Source of the DNA: an uncultured Bacteroidota bacterium
Lineage (GTDB): Bacteria; Bacteroidota; Bacteroidia; Chitinophagales; Chitinophagaceae
Reading direction: 5' to 3'
Length of the DNA stretch: 57,971 nt
Assembly (NCBI GenBank): GCA_903904855.1
Contig: CAIVEH010000051.1
Span: 1 to 57,971 of the forward strand
Under the pieces are notes generated by a model. The model did not search any database. It was not told where the DNA came from and worked only from the letters and a program-made list of their open reading frames with translations. Below, piece after piece: positions 7,959 to 16,415 of the stretch (position 1 is the stretch's first letter; the number at the start of each line of letters is the position of its first letter). Position numbers and translations under genes: made by a program.

Positions 7959-9338
7959 TTGCGTTTAATAATTATTATGATTTCTGTTTGTATATTTAGT
8001 GCAGGTGCGTCAGCTCAGCAGAAGTATTCTATTCTCCAAACTGACTCCGTAACAAATTCACTTTTCCAGAAAGGTTATTGGAAGCAATTAGAACATTTTG
8101 GTAGTAATGCGTCAAAACAGAAGTTGGATTTTTTTGATCTTGATTACAGGACAGGTGTTGCATTCTACAATCGTAAGATGTATGCATTTTCTGAAAAGTA
8201 TTTCAGAAAGGCCTACGCTATATACCAAACAAAGGATATAGCTCAATATATTTATTACGGACTTATTTTTCGGGGATTATTTTCAGAAGCTGAGAAATTC
8301 AATTTGGAAAATCATAAAATTTGTGAAATAAGCAGCCATTATAGAAAAGGAACTGAAAGTCTCAATCTTGATGCTGGGCTTCGGTTCTCAAATGATATGG
8401 GAATAGCAGGGAATATACTTTACTCGAATTTGGGACGATTAAGTAAACCAAAACCAAATGTAACTCTTATGCAAAGCATCTTTTATTTACAACAAAAGAA
8501 TCCATCGGGAGATTATACGCAATTTGAGTATTTTATTTCCCGGGAAGCTTTCACTAAAAATGGTTGGTATTACAAACCATCGATTCATTATGCCTTGACA
8601 TTATTCAACACTTCTTCAACCGCAATATCTCATTACACCGATTCTATATATTCATCATTGCCACCAACAGGTTTGATAACAGTAAAAAACACAGGAACTG
8701 TAAATGACAAGTATACTATTCGTGGAACTAATCATTCTTTCAATCTTGCCTATCAAATAAATAAGAGAAAAGGTCCGCTTACTTTCGGTTTTGAACCAGC
8801 AGCACAGGTTGTTTATACCGCGTTTAGGGTTAAGTCAAATTATACTGATTCCGGGATATATGATTCTTCTGTAAATGGCATTCATGTTTTTTCAATTCCT
8901 TATTCCGACACTGGTAGTAAAACAAAGGATTCAACAACCATATCATACATAGGTCAGATAGGGATGTCAATTGCTTATACCTGGCCATTAAAGGGGACAC
9001 CAATATTTTCAAGATTATCCGGCTACTATTTATTTGATAACAAGGGCAGAGATGCGATTGCATGGAATTTCTATTCATTATTAACTGTAAATGATAAATT
9101 TTGGATTCATTTTAGTTATTCTTACAAAGGTGCTTTGCCATGGGCGTTTAATAGTGAAGAGATATACTATAATACTTACAACACTGTCAAATCAAGAACT
9201 TCACTAACGATACAGTTTATGCCATTAAAGCGGTTTTCACCAATGCTTACCTATCAGTATGAACAGGATTTAAGGGCAACTGATAATATAAAAGTAAAGT
9301 ACAATTCAATTTACCTGACATTAAAATATAGACTATGA
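7959..9338 (+). CDS. Secreted/outer-membrane beta-barrel-like protein of unknown function
   Basis: A 459-residue exported protein. From a TTG start it has a good signal peptide (MRLIIIMISVCIFSAGASA, cleavage before QQ); from the next ATG (7977) the signal would be very short, so I prefer TTG. Residues 40-120 look helical and TPR-like (YFRKAYAIYQ). The remainder alternates aromatic and polar residues as in outer-membrane strands and ends in LTLKYRL, as beta-barrels often do. No specific family is recognised. It overlaps the next gene by 4 nt (ATGA), so they are co-translated. The sequence is AT-rich relative to flanking housekeeping genes. Confidence 0.75.
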   Translation: MRLIIIMISVCIFSAGASAQQKYSILQTDSVTNSLFQKGYWKQLEHFGSNASKQKLDFFDLDYRTGVAFYNRKMYAFSEKYFRKAYAIYQTKDIAQYIYYGLIFRGLFSEAEKFNLENHKICEISSHYRKGTESLNLDAGLRFSNDMGIAGNILYSNLGRLSKPKPNVTLMQSIFYLQQKNPSGDYTQFEYFISREAFTKNGWYYKPSIHYALTLFNTSSTAISHYTDSIYSSLPPTGLITVKNTGTVNDKYTIRGTNHSFNLAYQINKRKGPLTFGFEPAAQVVYTAFRVKSNYTDSGIYDSSVNGIHVFSIPYSDTGSKTKDSTTISYIGQIGMSIAYTWPLKGTPIFSRLSGYYLFDNKGRDAIAWNFYSLLTVNDKFWIHFSYSYKGALPWAFNSEEIYYNTYNTVKSRTSLTIQFMPLKRFSPMLTYQYEQDLRATDNIKVKYNSIYLTLKYRL

Positions 9339-9541
9339 TAAAATTAACCTTGATTGGTGTATTCATGTTCGCTGTAACAATCATTCACTCTCAGGAGATT
9401 TCTGAAAAGCAGATATCAGCTTTTGAATCCAATGCGGAGCATAAGAGCCAGGCGTATGCAAACAATCCTGGCAATGAAAGGGACTGGAGAGCCAGTTGTT
9501 GGGAGATACATCCGATAACATATATAAAGGTGCTGGATTGA
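9335..9541 (+). CDS. Small exported protein (68 aa), unknown
   Basis: The start codon overlaps the stop of the preceding gene (ATGA), which supports coupled translation. It encodes a short protein with a signal peptide (MIKLTLIGVFMFAVTIIHS, cleavage before QEIS) and a polar mature part of about 49 residues with one Cys. No family is recognised. It may be a small periplasmic partner of the 7959-9338 protein. The gene at 9543 follows after 1 nt. Confidence 0.6.
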   Translation: MIKLTLIGVFMFAVTIIHSQEISEKQISAFESNAEHKSQAYANNPGNERDWRASCWEIHPITYIKVLD

Positions 9542-9542
9542 T

Positions 9543-10133
9543 ATGTTGACACAAAAACAAATTGATAAGCTCAAGAAAAATATAGCCGATATCAAACGGT
9601 CGTTGGCAGCGGAGAAAAGAAAGTTCGGCTGCTATGATGACGGACGTGGTCTTCGATACCTGCCACCAGGTTTATTCATTCAACTATCTGACTATTCTGG
9701 TGGTATGACCTACCTGAAATGGTTCAACAAGAATTTCCCTGATGATATTGGCTTTCCCATATTCTTATTTGAGTGGACTATCATTCTGTTTAAATGTGGC
9801 AAAATAAAGGAAGCTGAGAGTATGGCATTGCAGACCTATTATTCCAATACCTATCTGTTTGATAAGTATCTCAACCACCCTATTGTTCCGTTGGATAAGT
9901 ATGAGAGTTCCAATTGGGAGACACCTCTCTTGGCTTCCAGGTTACCTTATAACTGTGATGATGAAGAGCTTAAGGACTTCACTGCTTGGTTAGCTGGGTT
10001 TACTGCAAGTGAGCGATTCATCGAGTTCAAGCAAAAGCATACTGAGGTAAATACCAAGCTTAAGAATGAGACGGACGAAGAAACCAGACATTACCTGGTG
10101 ATGCAGAACATGCATTTCAGGGAATCGATATAA
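9543..10133 (+). CDS. Hypothetical helical protein (196 aa)
   Basis: A 196-residue soluble protein without signal peptide. It has a lysine-rich N-terminal coil (KQIDKLKKNIADIKRSL), an aromatic middle (YLKWFNKNFPDD, FLFEWTIILF) and a TPR-like helix (GKIKEAESMALQTYY). It resembles uncharacterised Bacteroidota proteins with a degenerate tetratricopeptide unit; I cannot name a function. It is the last gene of a three-gene operon, starting 1 nt after its neighbour. A lysine-rich start and lack of export separate it from the two upstream products, so a shared pathway is not evident. Confidence 0.65.
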   Translation: MLTQKQIDKLKKNIADIKRSLAAEKRKFGCYDDGRGLRYLPPGLFIQLSDYSGGMTYLKWFNKNFPDDIGFPIFLFEWTIILFKCGKIKEAESMALQTYYSNTYLFDKYLNHPIVPLDKYESSNWETPLLASRLPYNCDDEELKDFTAWLAGFTASERFIEFKQKHTEVNTKLKNETDEETRHYLVMQNMHFRESI

Positions 10134-10202
10134 GTTCCATGTATTTTTTAATCAGGCATGTCAGCAGGAAGTACCAATGAAATAAATAGAAATCCTTTGG
10201 GC

Positions 10203-10210
10203 TAACTTTG
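10203..10210 (+). promoter_or_regulatory. Promoter -7 box of the nicotinamide riboside operon
   Basis: TAACTTTG matches TAnnTTTG; no clear TTTG -33 element is present. The start codon of the TonB receptor is at 10228, only 17 nt past the box, so the leader is roughly 10-13 nt. There is no room for a riboswitch. Regulation, if any, would be by a protein acting on the promoter. Confidence 0.55.
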
Positions 10211-10227
10211 CCGAAACTTACACAATA

Positions 10228-12225
10228 ATGATAAGATATTACATACCTTTTCTTTTGTTCTTTTTTACCACTTTAGGACTTAATGCACAAAACACAAATG
10301 TACTTGACTCTCTAAATCAATTAAGTGAAGTAACTGTAACATACCAAGCAGAGAAACTAACGCCAATAACTTTTCAAAATTTTACAAATCATGATCTTAA
10401 AATAAAATCAGTAGGACAGGAACCTTCATTTATCCTTTCAGAGACTCCATCAATAACAAATTATTCTGATGCTGGTAATTCTCAAGGCTACTCTTATTTC
10501 AGGTTAAGAGGCATCGACCAAACAAGAATAAACATGACTGTTGATGGTGTCCCTATGAATGAACCAGAAGATCAAGGCGCATATTTCTCAAACTACTCAG
10601 ACATATTTAATTCCGTAAGCAAAATTCAGATTCAACGTGGAGTTGGAACGAGCAAAAATGGTGTGGCGAGTTATGCTGGGAGTATTCAATTATTCTCCCC
10701 AAATCTTCATGATTCAACTAAAACGACAATCGGTTGTGGTTATGGGTCTTTCAATAGCTTAAGAGCATTCGCAGAATACAATAGCGGAATCAAAAACCAC
10801 AAAGCACTATATGTAAGAACTTCCGAGGTATACTCTGATGGTTATAAATACAAGTCATCCAACAACGCTCAATCAGTATTTCTGAGTGGAGGTTTGTTTT
10901 ACGAAAAAACAACTTGGAAAATTAATTTACTTGTTGGACATCAGCAAAACCAGTTAGCATGGCTGGGTGTAAAAGATTCGCTTATCGAAATTGACAGGAG
11001 ATTAAACGCTAATAAAAATGAGAATGATAATTTTACTCAGTGCTTAACACAGATACAAAATCATTGGCAGGTAAATAATTCTTCATCGTTACAATCAAGT
11101 GTTTATTACACTTACTTAAAAGGAAACTACGACTTTAACCTAAATAATTTTTTAGGTCTCCCAACGACAAACGAACTATACAATTACGCATTTAAATCAA
11201 ATCTTGTTGGACTGTTTAGTAACTATACATTTTATAAAAAACATTTCAAATTTACGACAGGTATTCATGGGGACATTTACGAGCGAGACCATATTGGCAG
11301 CGAAGCAACATCTGGGCAACTCTACATGAATACAGGATATAAAAATGAAGTAAGTATTTTTTCAAAAGCTGATTATACTATTAAGAGGCTATTATTATTT
11401 GCAGATATTCAATATCGAAATGCTTCATTTGACTATAAAGGTTCAGTTCAAATGAAGAAAATTGACTGGAACTTCCTGAATCCGAAAGCTGGATTAAGCT
11501 TTGCTTTGGCAAATAACTTGGTACTATATTATAGTATTGGTGAAAGCGGCAGAGAGCCAACAAGAAATGACATGTTTGGTGGTAATGATAATTTGTTAGC
11601 TGACAGTTCAGGTAAGCCAAATTTATCCATTAAGACCCCAGAGTATGTTTTAGATCATGAATTTGGTATAAGGCATCAATCAAAAAAAATTAATGTAGGG
11701 CTGAATTTTTATTATATGGACTTCACTAATGAAATTGTTTTGGATGGAAAATTAGGTAAAAATGGGTTGGCGTTGACAAATAAAGTTGACCAAAGTTTAC
11801 GAACAGGAATTGAACTCAACTTAACATATAAATTAAGCAAAAGTTTCACCCTCATCAATAACTCATCTTTTAATTATAGTAGCATAAAGGAACAGAAAGA
11901 AACATTTATACCTATTCTTACACCACCACTAATTATCAATCAAGAAGTCATTTATTCGTTTAAACATTTTTCGATATCAGGCTCTGTAAGGTTTCAGGAG
12001 AAATCTTACATTGACTTTGCTAACAGTAATTTATTAGATAGTTATTTCCTTTTAAACGCCCGAGGGCTATACGATATTGGTAGATTCCAGTTTTCAATTT
12101 TTGCCAATAACATCACAAATTCAAAATATTTCAACAACGGCTATGTAGACATTGATGGCAGTAAAAAGTATTTTGTGCAAGCACCAACAAATTTTTACGT
12201 TTCAGTAAAATATAGCTTTAAATGA
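10228..12225 (+). CDS. TonB-dependent outer-membrane receptor, probably for nicotinamide riboside or a related NAD precursor
   Basis: A 665-residue receptor: signal peptide (MIRYYIPFLLFFFTTLGLNAQ), TonB box region (LSEVTVTYQAEK), plug domain (YFRLRGIDQTRINMTVDG, then QIQRGVGTSKNG) and a 22-strand-type barrel to the C-terminus. It lacks the N-terminal carboxypeptidase-like domain of SusC proteins and there is no SusD partner, so it belongs to the simple siderophore/vitamin type. It overlaps pnuC by 4 nt (ATGA), and pnuC overlaps nadR. The shared transcript makes an NAD precursor the likely ligand. That is an inference from context; the barrel itself does not reveal the ligand. Confidence 0.88.
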   Translation: MIRYYIPFLLFFFTTLGLNAQNTNVLDSLNQLSEVTVTYQAEKLTPITFQNFTNHDLKIKSVGQEPSFILSETPSITNYSDAGNSQGYSYFRLRGIDQTRINMTVDGVPMNEPEDQGAYFSNYSDIFNSVSKIQIQRGVGTSKNGVASYAGSIQLFSPNLHDSTKTTIGCGYGSFNSLRAFAEYNSGIKNHKALYVRTSEVYSDGYKYKSSNNAQSVFLSGGLFYEKTTWKINLLVGHQQNQLAWLGVKDSLIEIDRRLNANKNENDNFTQCLTQIQNHWQVNNSSSLQSSVYYTYLKGNYDFNLNNFLGLPTTNELYNYAFKSNLVGLFSNYTFYKKHFKFTTGIHGDIYERDHIGSEATSGQLYMNTGYKNEVSIFSKADYTIKRLLLFADIQYRNASFDYKGSVQMKKIDWNFLNPKAGLSFALANNLVLYYSIGESGREPTRNDMFGGNDNLLADSSGKPNLSIKTPEYVLDHEFGIRHQSKKINVGLNFYYMDFTNEIVLDGKLGKNGLALTNKVDQSLRTGIELNLTYKLSKSFTLINNSSFNYSSIKEQKETFIPILTPPLIINQEVIYSFKHFSISGSVRFQEKSYIDFANSNLLDSYFLLNARGLYDIGRFQFSIFANNITNSKYFNNGYVDIDGSKKYFVQAPTNFYVSVKYSFK

Positions 12226-12851
12226 ATCTGTTTGACATAAAAGAAATAGTAATTGAAGTGCTTGGCTACCAAATAAGCTATGTTGAGTTAATTGGGACAT
12301 CCTTCGGCTTGCTGTCAGTTTACTATGCTACCAAAGCGAATATCCTTACTTGGGCTACGGGCATAATAAATGAGATATTTCTTTTCATTTTGTTTTTCCA
12401 AGTCCAACTGTATGCAGATATGCTGTTGCAAGTATATTTTATGATCATTACAATTTATGGCTGGTACAGCTGGAAAAAAAACACAGTAGAGAATACAATA
12501 TCAAATCTGAAATTAAGAATCAAGTTGCTACTTGTATTGTCCATTGTGATTTTTACTTTGTTGTTTGGTTTTTTATTTCATAACATCCATTTGTATCTCC
12601 CAACGTATTTCAAAGTTCCAGCGGCTTATCCGTTCATTGATTCCATTGTGATGGTATCAAGTATTGTAGCAACCGCATTGCTTGCAAAAAAGAAAATTGA
12701 GAATTGGTACTTATGGATCGTAATTGATGTTACCTGTGTGGTATTATATGCTATAAAAGGAATCTATTTTTTATCGTTAGAGTATTTATTTTTTATTGTT
12801 TTAGCATGTTACGGACTTTATAACTGGGAGAAACAATTATTGCATGGTTAA
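12222..12851 (+). CDS. pnuC: PnuC-family nicotinamide riboside transporter
   Basis: A 209-residue inner-membrane protein with about seven hydrophobic segments. PnuC-type features are YYATKANILTWATGIIN near residues 33-47, the QLYADMLLQVYF helix, and the IYGWYSWKK segment with the conserved Trp/Tyr pattern. PnuC carriers move nicotinamide riboside by facilitated diffusion, and phosphorylation by a kinase traps it inside. That kinase is encoded next door (nadR), overlapping by 8 nt. Related PnuT carriers move thiamine, but the adjacent NMN adenylyltransferase/riboside kinase favours nicotinamide riboside here. Confidence 0.9.
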   Translation: MNLFDIKEIVIEVLGYQISYVELIGTSFGLLSVYYATKANILTWATGIINEIFLFILFFQVQLYADMLLQVYFMIITIYGWYSWKKNTVENTISNLKLRIKLLLVLSIVIFTLLFGFLFHNIHLYLPTYFKVPAAYPFIDSIVMVSSIVATALLAKKKIENWYLWIVIDVTCVVLYAIKGIYFLSLEYLFFIVLACYGLYNWEKQLLHG

Positions 12852-13848
12852 AGCATTTGTATTTGGAAAATATTATCCTTTTCATAAAGGACATGAGGCA
12901 ATTATAAACTTCGCCTTGACTAAATGTGATTATTTGACAGTGTTGATTTGTTGCAGCGATAAGGAAATAATATCGGATGTTACCAGAAAGTATTGGATAG
13001 AAAATTGTTTTCCTCACGCTAAGAATTTAGAAATCAGAACTTACAATTACCTTGAACACGAACTACCTAATACATCGAAATCATCAAAGGAAGTATCAAG
13101 AATATGGGCGGATATTTTCATAAAGCAATTTCCTGATTATTCCCTATTGATTACCTCAGAAGATTATGGCAATTTCGTGTCTGACTTTATGAACATTCAG
13201 CACATAAAGTTTGATTCTGAAAGGAATTTTTTTCCAGTTTCATCGACTTTAATTAGAAATGACTTATTTAAGAATTGGAGATTTTTACCAGACAGTGTAA
13301 AGCCCTATTTTGTGATAAAAGTAGTAATTCTTGGTACAGAATCAACTGGTAAAACAACTCTTACCAACAAGCTTTCACAACATTATAATTGCAGTAAAGT
13401 TTTAGAAGCTGGCAGGGAAATTATAGCGAACTCAAATTCTTTTAGTTTTTCTGATTTGCATCTTGTAGCAGAAGAACACGCAAATCAAATTAACAAAGCA
13501 CCTATAAGTAATTCTCCACTTATTATTATTGATACAGATATTAATATTACAAAGTCATACGGTCGATTTGTATTTGATGAAGAACTTGTTGTTAGCAATA
13601 AGATTGAAGAATCCAATCGAGCCAATCTATATTTATATTTGAACAATGATGTTAGCTTTTTTCAGGACGGAACAAGGTTAGATGAGACAGACAGAAACTT
13701 ATTGGATTATTCCCACAAGCAAATATTAGCAGAAAACAAGATCGAATTTGTTGAAATAAGCGGGAATTGGGATGTGCGCTTTACCCAAGCAGTAAGTGAA
13801 ATAAATAAACTGTTCAAACCAGACAATAATCGATGGCGTAACCTTTAG
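12844..13848 (+). CDS. nadR: Bifunctional NadR: NMN adenylyltransferase + ribosylnicotinamide kinase
   Basis: A 334-residue two-domain enzyme. Residues 1-150 form a nucleotidylyltransferase with FGKYYPFHKGH (HxGH motif at 14-17) and the C-terminal VSSTLIRND signature. Residues 157-334 form a P-loop kinase with Walker A GTESTGKTT (164-172). It phosphorylates nicotinamide riboside to NMN, then adenylates NMN to NAD. The N-terminal helix-turn-helix of enterobacterial NadR is absent, so it should not act as a repressor. With the outer-membrane receptor and PnuC in the same operon it completes a pathway from outside the cell to NAD. The gene is AT-rich like its neighbours. Confidence 0.94.
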   Translation: MVKAFVFGKYYPFHKGHEAIINFALTKCDYLTVLICCSDKEIISDVTRKYWIENCFPHAKNLEIRTYNYLEHELPNTSKSSKEVSRIWADIFIKQFPDYSLLITSEDYGNFVSDFMNIQHIKFDSERNFFPVSSTLIRNDLFKNWRFLPDSVKPYFVIKVVILGTESTGKTTLTNKLSQHYNCSKVLEAGREIIANSNSFSFSDLHLVAEEHANQINKAPISNSPLIIIDTDINITKSYGRFVFDEELVVSNKIEESNRANLYLYLNNDVSFFQDGTRLDETDRNLLDYSHKQILAENKIEFVEISGNWDVRFTQAVSEINKLFKPDNNRWRNL

Positions 13849-13968
13849 AATGCAAGCAAATGCTAATGCACCTTCTTAATTGTTGCTGTCTTTGTTAGTG
13901 TAAGAAAAGTCAAATATCATAAACGTTTACGCTGTAATATTGTTTAGTACATAAAAAAATATCTTAAA

Positions 13969-14397
13969 ATGAACATCGATTTAAAAAGGTTTATTGAAGC
14001 GCAGGAAAGCGAATATATAAACGCACTATCTGAAATAAAATCTGGAAAGAAAAAAAGTCACTGGATGTGGTTTATATTTCCACAAATAGCTGGTTTAGGA
14101 TTGAGTGATACTTCGAGGTTTTATGCGATCAAGAATATTGATGAGGCAACAAGCTATTTAAATCACCCAATTCTTGGATTTAGGTTAAGAGAGATTTCCA
14201 ATGCATTATTGAACTTTAAAGAGAGCAATGCTAATATAATTTTAGGCACACCAGACGATGTGAAATTGAAATCTTGCATGACTCTCTTTGCAATAATTGA
14301 AGAATCAAAGGACAACGTCTTTAATATGGTATTAGATAAATTTTTTAACGGCAAGGCTGATGATAAGACATTGAAACTATTAAAATTTCAAGCTTAG
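13969..14397 (+). CDS. DUF1810 family protein
   Basis: A 142-residue cytosolic protein matching DUF1810 over its whole length. Features are LKRFIEAQ at the start, the motif KKSHWMWFIFPQIAGLG, SRFYAI, HPILGFRLRE and DDVKLKSCMTLF. The biochemical function of the family is not firmly known to me. It lies 120 nt after nadR on the same strand, so it could be part of the same transcriptional region, but a gap this size also allows a separate promoter. An NAD-related role would be a guess from position. Confidence 0.88.
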   Translation: MNIDLKRFIEAQESEYINALSEIKSGKKKSHWMWFIFPQIAGLGLSDTSRFYAIKNIDEATSYLNHPILGFRLREISNALLNFKESNANIILGTPDDVKLKSCMTLFAIIEESKDNVFNMVLDKFFNGKADDKTLKLLKFQA

Positions 14398-14502
14398 GGT
14401 AGGTGTATAATGCTGTATTTTATCGTGGAGCAACTAATTAGTTGATTTTTTATATTTTTTCGAATTCGCCTTGGTAATCATTGGTATTTAAGAAGTTATT
14501 AA

Positions 14503-14667
14503 AACACAATCTCTCTACCTAAACCAGAGATAACGAAAGAAGAGCAACATCGGATCATCAACAGGTATTTGGTACCCTGGCTTGATTATCACTTGAAACA
14601 CTCAGATGCAGCAGGACTCCTGTTTGACAAGTCTTTAGAAGCAGATAATGCTATTATTTACCAGTAG
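14503..14667 (+). pseudogene. Orphan C-terminal remnant, possibly of an alpha/beta-hydrolase
   Basis: An open frame of 54 codons begins just after a stop (14500-14502), ends at TAG 14665-14667 and has no start codon near its beginning. The translation reads like a real protein end (KEEQHRIINRYLVPWLDYHL, then AGLLFDKSLEADN). The helix-rich RYxxPWLDYHLK pattern is reminiscent of C-termini of dienelactone-hydrolase-like alpha/beta-hydrolases. No upstream part is visible, so this is a truncated leftover, in line with gene turnover in this accessory stretch. The rest of 14398-14754 shows no gene. Confidence 0.45.
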
Positions 14668-14754
14668 AATATGGTTTCAAGTAGGCTTCAGCCAGGGATA
14701 GTTCAGTAAAATCTATAAACGTAAAACATGAGGAGTTTCTAATATTTTTGTGAC

Positions 14755-15237
14755 ATGAGAATCGGATTAATAATTGCAGATTTTGAAATGAGCTTTACAA
14801 CATCATTCCAACACACCGCAAGAGTCAAATATGGAGTAGACTTCAATTCGAGCAATGCAGATGCATTAGGTTTGAAGTTAAACGACTTAAAAGGTAAGTT
14901 TGAACTGCACCAACATAATGATGTTCATGTTGGGCTTGAAATAACTTTGGAGCATATAATGCATGTCCAAAACCTTCTTAATCAGATTCTGGAAAAGTAT
15001 AGAGAGGTATTTAGGGTGTTACCACCCAATATGAAGATCTATACTATTACCCAAAAGCTGAACGAATCCGAAGCACCAACTGCAAAAGAGTTGGCAAAAG
15101 AAGTACTTACCGAAGTTTTTAATCCAGAAAAGCCTGCGAAGCTCACCAAAATTGAGCAAAAAAAGGCGGATGCGGAGGCACTAAGTGCCAAGCGAGCATT
15201 AGCCATTATTAGAAAAAACAGTGCTAAAAAGAAGTGA
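14755..15237 (+). CDS. Hypothetical protein (160 aa) with lysine-rich tail
   Basis: A 160-residue protein without signal peptide. The first 100 residues mix strands and helices (HTARVKYGVDFNSSNADALG, HDVxVGLEI-like segment); the last 50 are rich in Lys, Ala and Glu. An internal ATG at residue 12 (14788) may be the true start. No family is recognised. Its final codons (KNSAKKK) are encoded by the first of three copies of ACAGTGCTAAA, repeated just downstream (15271-15292), so the gene end may be a recombination boundary. Confidence 0.55.
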   Translation: MRIGLIIADFEMSFTTSFQHTARVKYGVDFNSSNADALGLKLNDLKGKFELHQHNDVHVGLEITLEHIMHVQNLLNQILEKYREVFRVLPPNMKIYTITQKLNESEAPTAKELAKEVLTEVFNPEKPAKLTKIEQKKADAEALSAKRALAIIRKNSAKKK

Positions 15238-15292
15238 AACCCTTTATAGGCAACAATTTAGCTTAAAAAAACAGTGCTAAAACAGTGCTAAA
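15218..15292 (+). repeat. Three copies of ACAGTGCTAAA at the right edge of the accessory stretch
   Basis: ACAGTGCTAAA occurs at 15218-15228, 15271-15281 and 15282-15292; the last two are in tandem with an 11-nt period. Copies one and two also share the flanking A-run, giving a longer near-identical block. They lie between a gene of unknown function and tRNA-Ser. The arrangement resembles binding-site repeats at element ends, but no recombinase is present. Confidence 0.5.
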
Positions 15293-15342
15293 TAACTCCA
15301 AAATGATCTTTTTTACTCCAAAAACGGCATTGATTATCAATA

Positions 15343-15368
15343 AAAAAGCCCCAAAAATGGGGCTTTTT
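15343..15368 (-). terminator. Bidirectional intrinsic terminator next to tRNA-Ser
   Basis: A perfect 10-bp stem (15343-15352 with 15359-15368) has an A-run on one side and a T-run on the other. It terminates the tRNA-Ser transcript on the minus strand, 7 nt after the mature tRNA end, and can also stop plus-strand transcripts from the 14755-15237 gene. Confidence 0.9.
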
Positions 15369-15375
15369 CACTATG

Positions 15376-15460
15376 CGGAGAGAGATGGATTCGAACCCCC
15401 GAACCTGTTACAGTTAACGGTTTTCAAGACCGCCGCGTTCGACCGCTCTGCCATCTCTCC
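15376..15460 (-). tRNA. tRNA-Ser (anticodon TGA)
   Basis: An 85-nt class II tRNA on the minus strand. The acceptor GGAGAGA begins at 15460 and pairs with TCTCTCC ending at 15377; the discriminator is G at 15376, and CCA is not encoded. The anticodon loop CTTGAAA gives TGA (serine, UCA codons). A long variable arm is present, as expected for Ser, and the T-arm holds GGTTCGAATCC. It closes the accessory stretch that begins at tRNA-Val. Confidence 0.96.
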
Positions 15461-15650
15461 GAGGTCAAAATTATAGCATCGTGTTGATATTCTGATGCTT
15501 TTTTTTTCTTTTGGCATATATTTTTTGTCCTAAGCCATTAAACAGCGTTTTCCGGACTGATATTGTTAACACTATTATAAATCATTTTTATTGATACCTG
15601 CTTCAATTCCTTTCATCGGCGGCCCTCACAGTTTGTATTAATTTGCACCA

Positions 15651-16337
15651 ATGATCAGTAAATTAATCAGCGGTATTCCGTTACTTTTATTATCACTTTC
15701 TTCCTGCACTTCAGCTCAGGAACATAATTTCGAACGTTCAAAAACATTCAGCCAGATGAACAACGCAACACCGGATAACAAAGCACATAAAATAGAAATT
15801 GCCACATTCGGCGCGGGTTGTTACTGGTGCACCGAGGCACAGTTTCAGCAGTTGAAAGGTGTTGAAAAAGTGGAATCCGGATTCTCTGGCGGACACGTTG
15901 ATAACCCCACCTACAAACAGGTATGTGAAGGAACTACAGGCCATGCCGAAGTGTGCAATATAAGCTACGATCCTTCGGTAATTTCATTCGATGAGTTGCT
16001 TGCTGCGTTCTGGACCTGTCATGATCCAACAACCCTCAACAGGCAGGGAAATGATGTGGGAACACAATACCGCTCTGTTGTATTTTATCACAGCGACGAG
16101 CAGAAGCAAAAGGCCGAACAATACAAGAAGAAGCTCAATGATGAAAAAGCCTGGGATAAGCCTGTGATTACGGAGATCTCAGCATTTACTAAATTTTACA
16201 AAGCGGAAGACTATCACCAGAACTACTACAACGAAAATGGCGATGCACCTTATTGCCACTTTGTAATAGGCCCGAAGGTGGAGAAGTTTAAAAAGATCTT
16301 TAAAGACAAGCTGAAAACAACAAAATTAAAATACTGA
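15651..16337 (+). CDS. msrA: Peptide-methionine (S)-S-oxide reductase MsrA, lipoprotein form
   Basis: Reduces methionine-S-sulfoxide in oxidised proteins. The catalytic motif FGAGCYWCTEAQF places the nucleophile at Cys57; family signatures GFSGGHVDNPTYKQVC, GHAEV, DPTTLNRQGNDVGTQYRS and the late Cys in APYCHFV follow. The first 19 residues form a lipoprotein signal peptide ending in lipobox LSSC (Cys19), so the enzyme is anchored at the cell envelope and repairs periplasmic proteins, needing electrons from outside the cytosol. It has 228 residues, normal once the signal is subtracted. It is convergent with the secreted NHL gene at 16416; no operon partner is seen. Confidence 0.96.
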   Translation: MISKLISGIPLLLLSLSSCTSAQEHNFERSKTFSQMNNATPDNKAHKIEIATFGAGCYWCTEAQFQQLKGVEKVESGFSGGHVDNPTYKQVCEGTTGHAEVCNISYDPSVISFDELLAAFWTCHDPTTLNRQGNDVGTQYRSVVFYHSDEQKQKAEQYKKKLNDEKAWDKPVITEISAFTKFYKAEDYHQNYYNENGDAPYCHFVIGPKVEKFKKIFKDKLKTTKLKY

Positions 16338-16415
16338 GCAATATGTGGCAAAATGGCTATGAAATAATGCTTATTGACTGCCTGAGTTATTTGGTAAACA
16401 AGGCTTAGACTGCTG

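Noticed and set aside
7784-7967. Open plus-strand frame before the outer-membrane gene
   Set aside because: No start codon until codon 36, no family features, and it ends inside the next gene's first codons; at best a remnant.
10190-10228. NAD- or thiamine-responsive riboswitch before the TonB-PnuC-NadR operon
   Set aside because: The -7 box lies 17 nt before the start codon, leaving no room for a structured leader.
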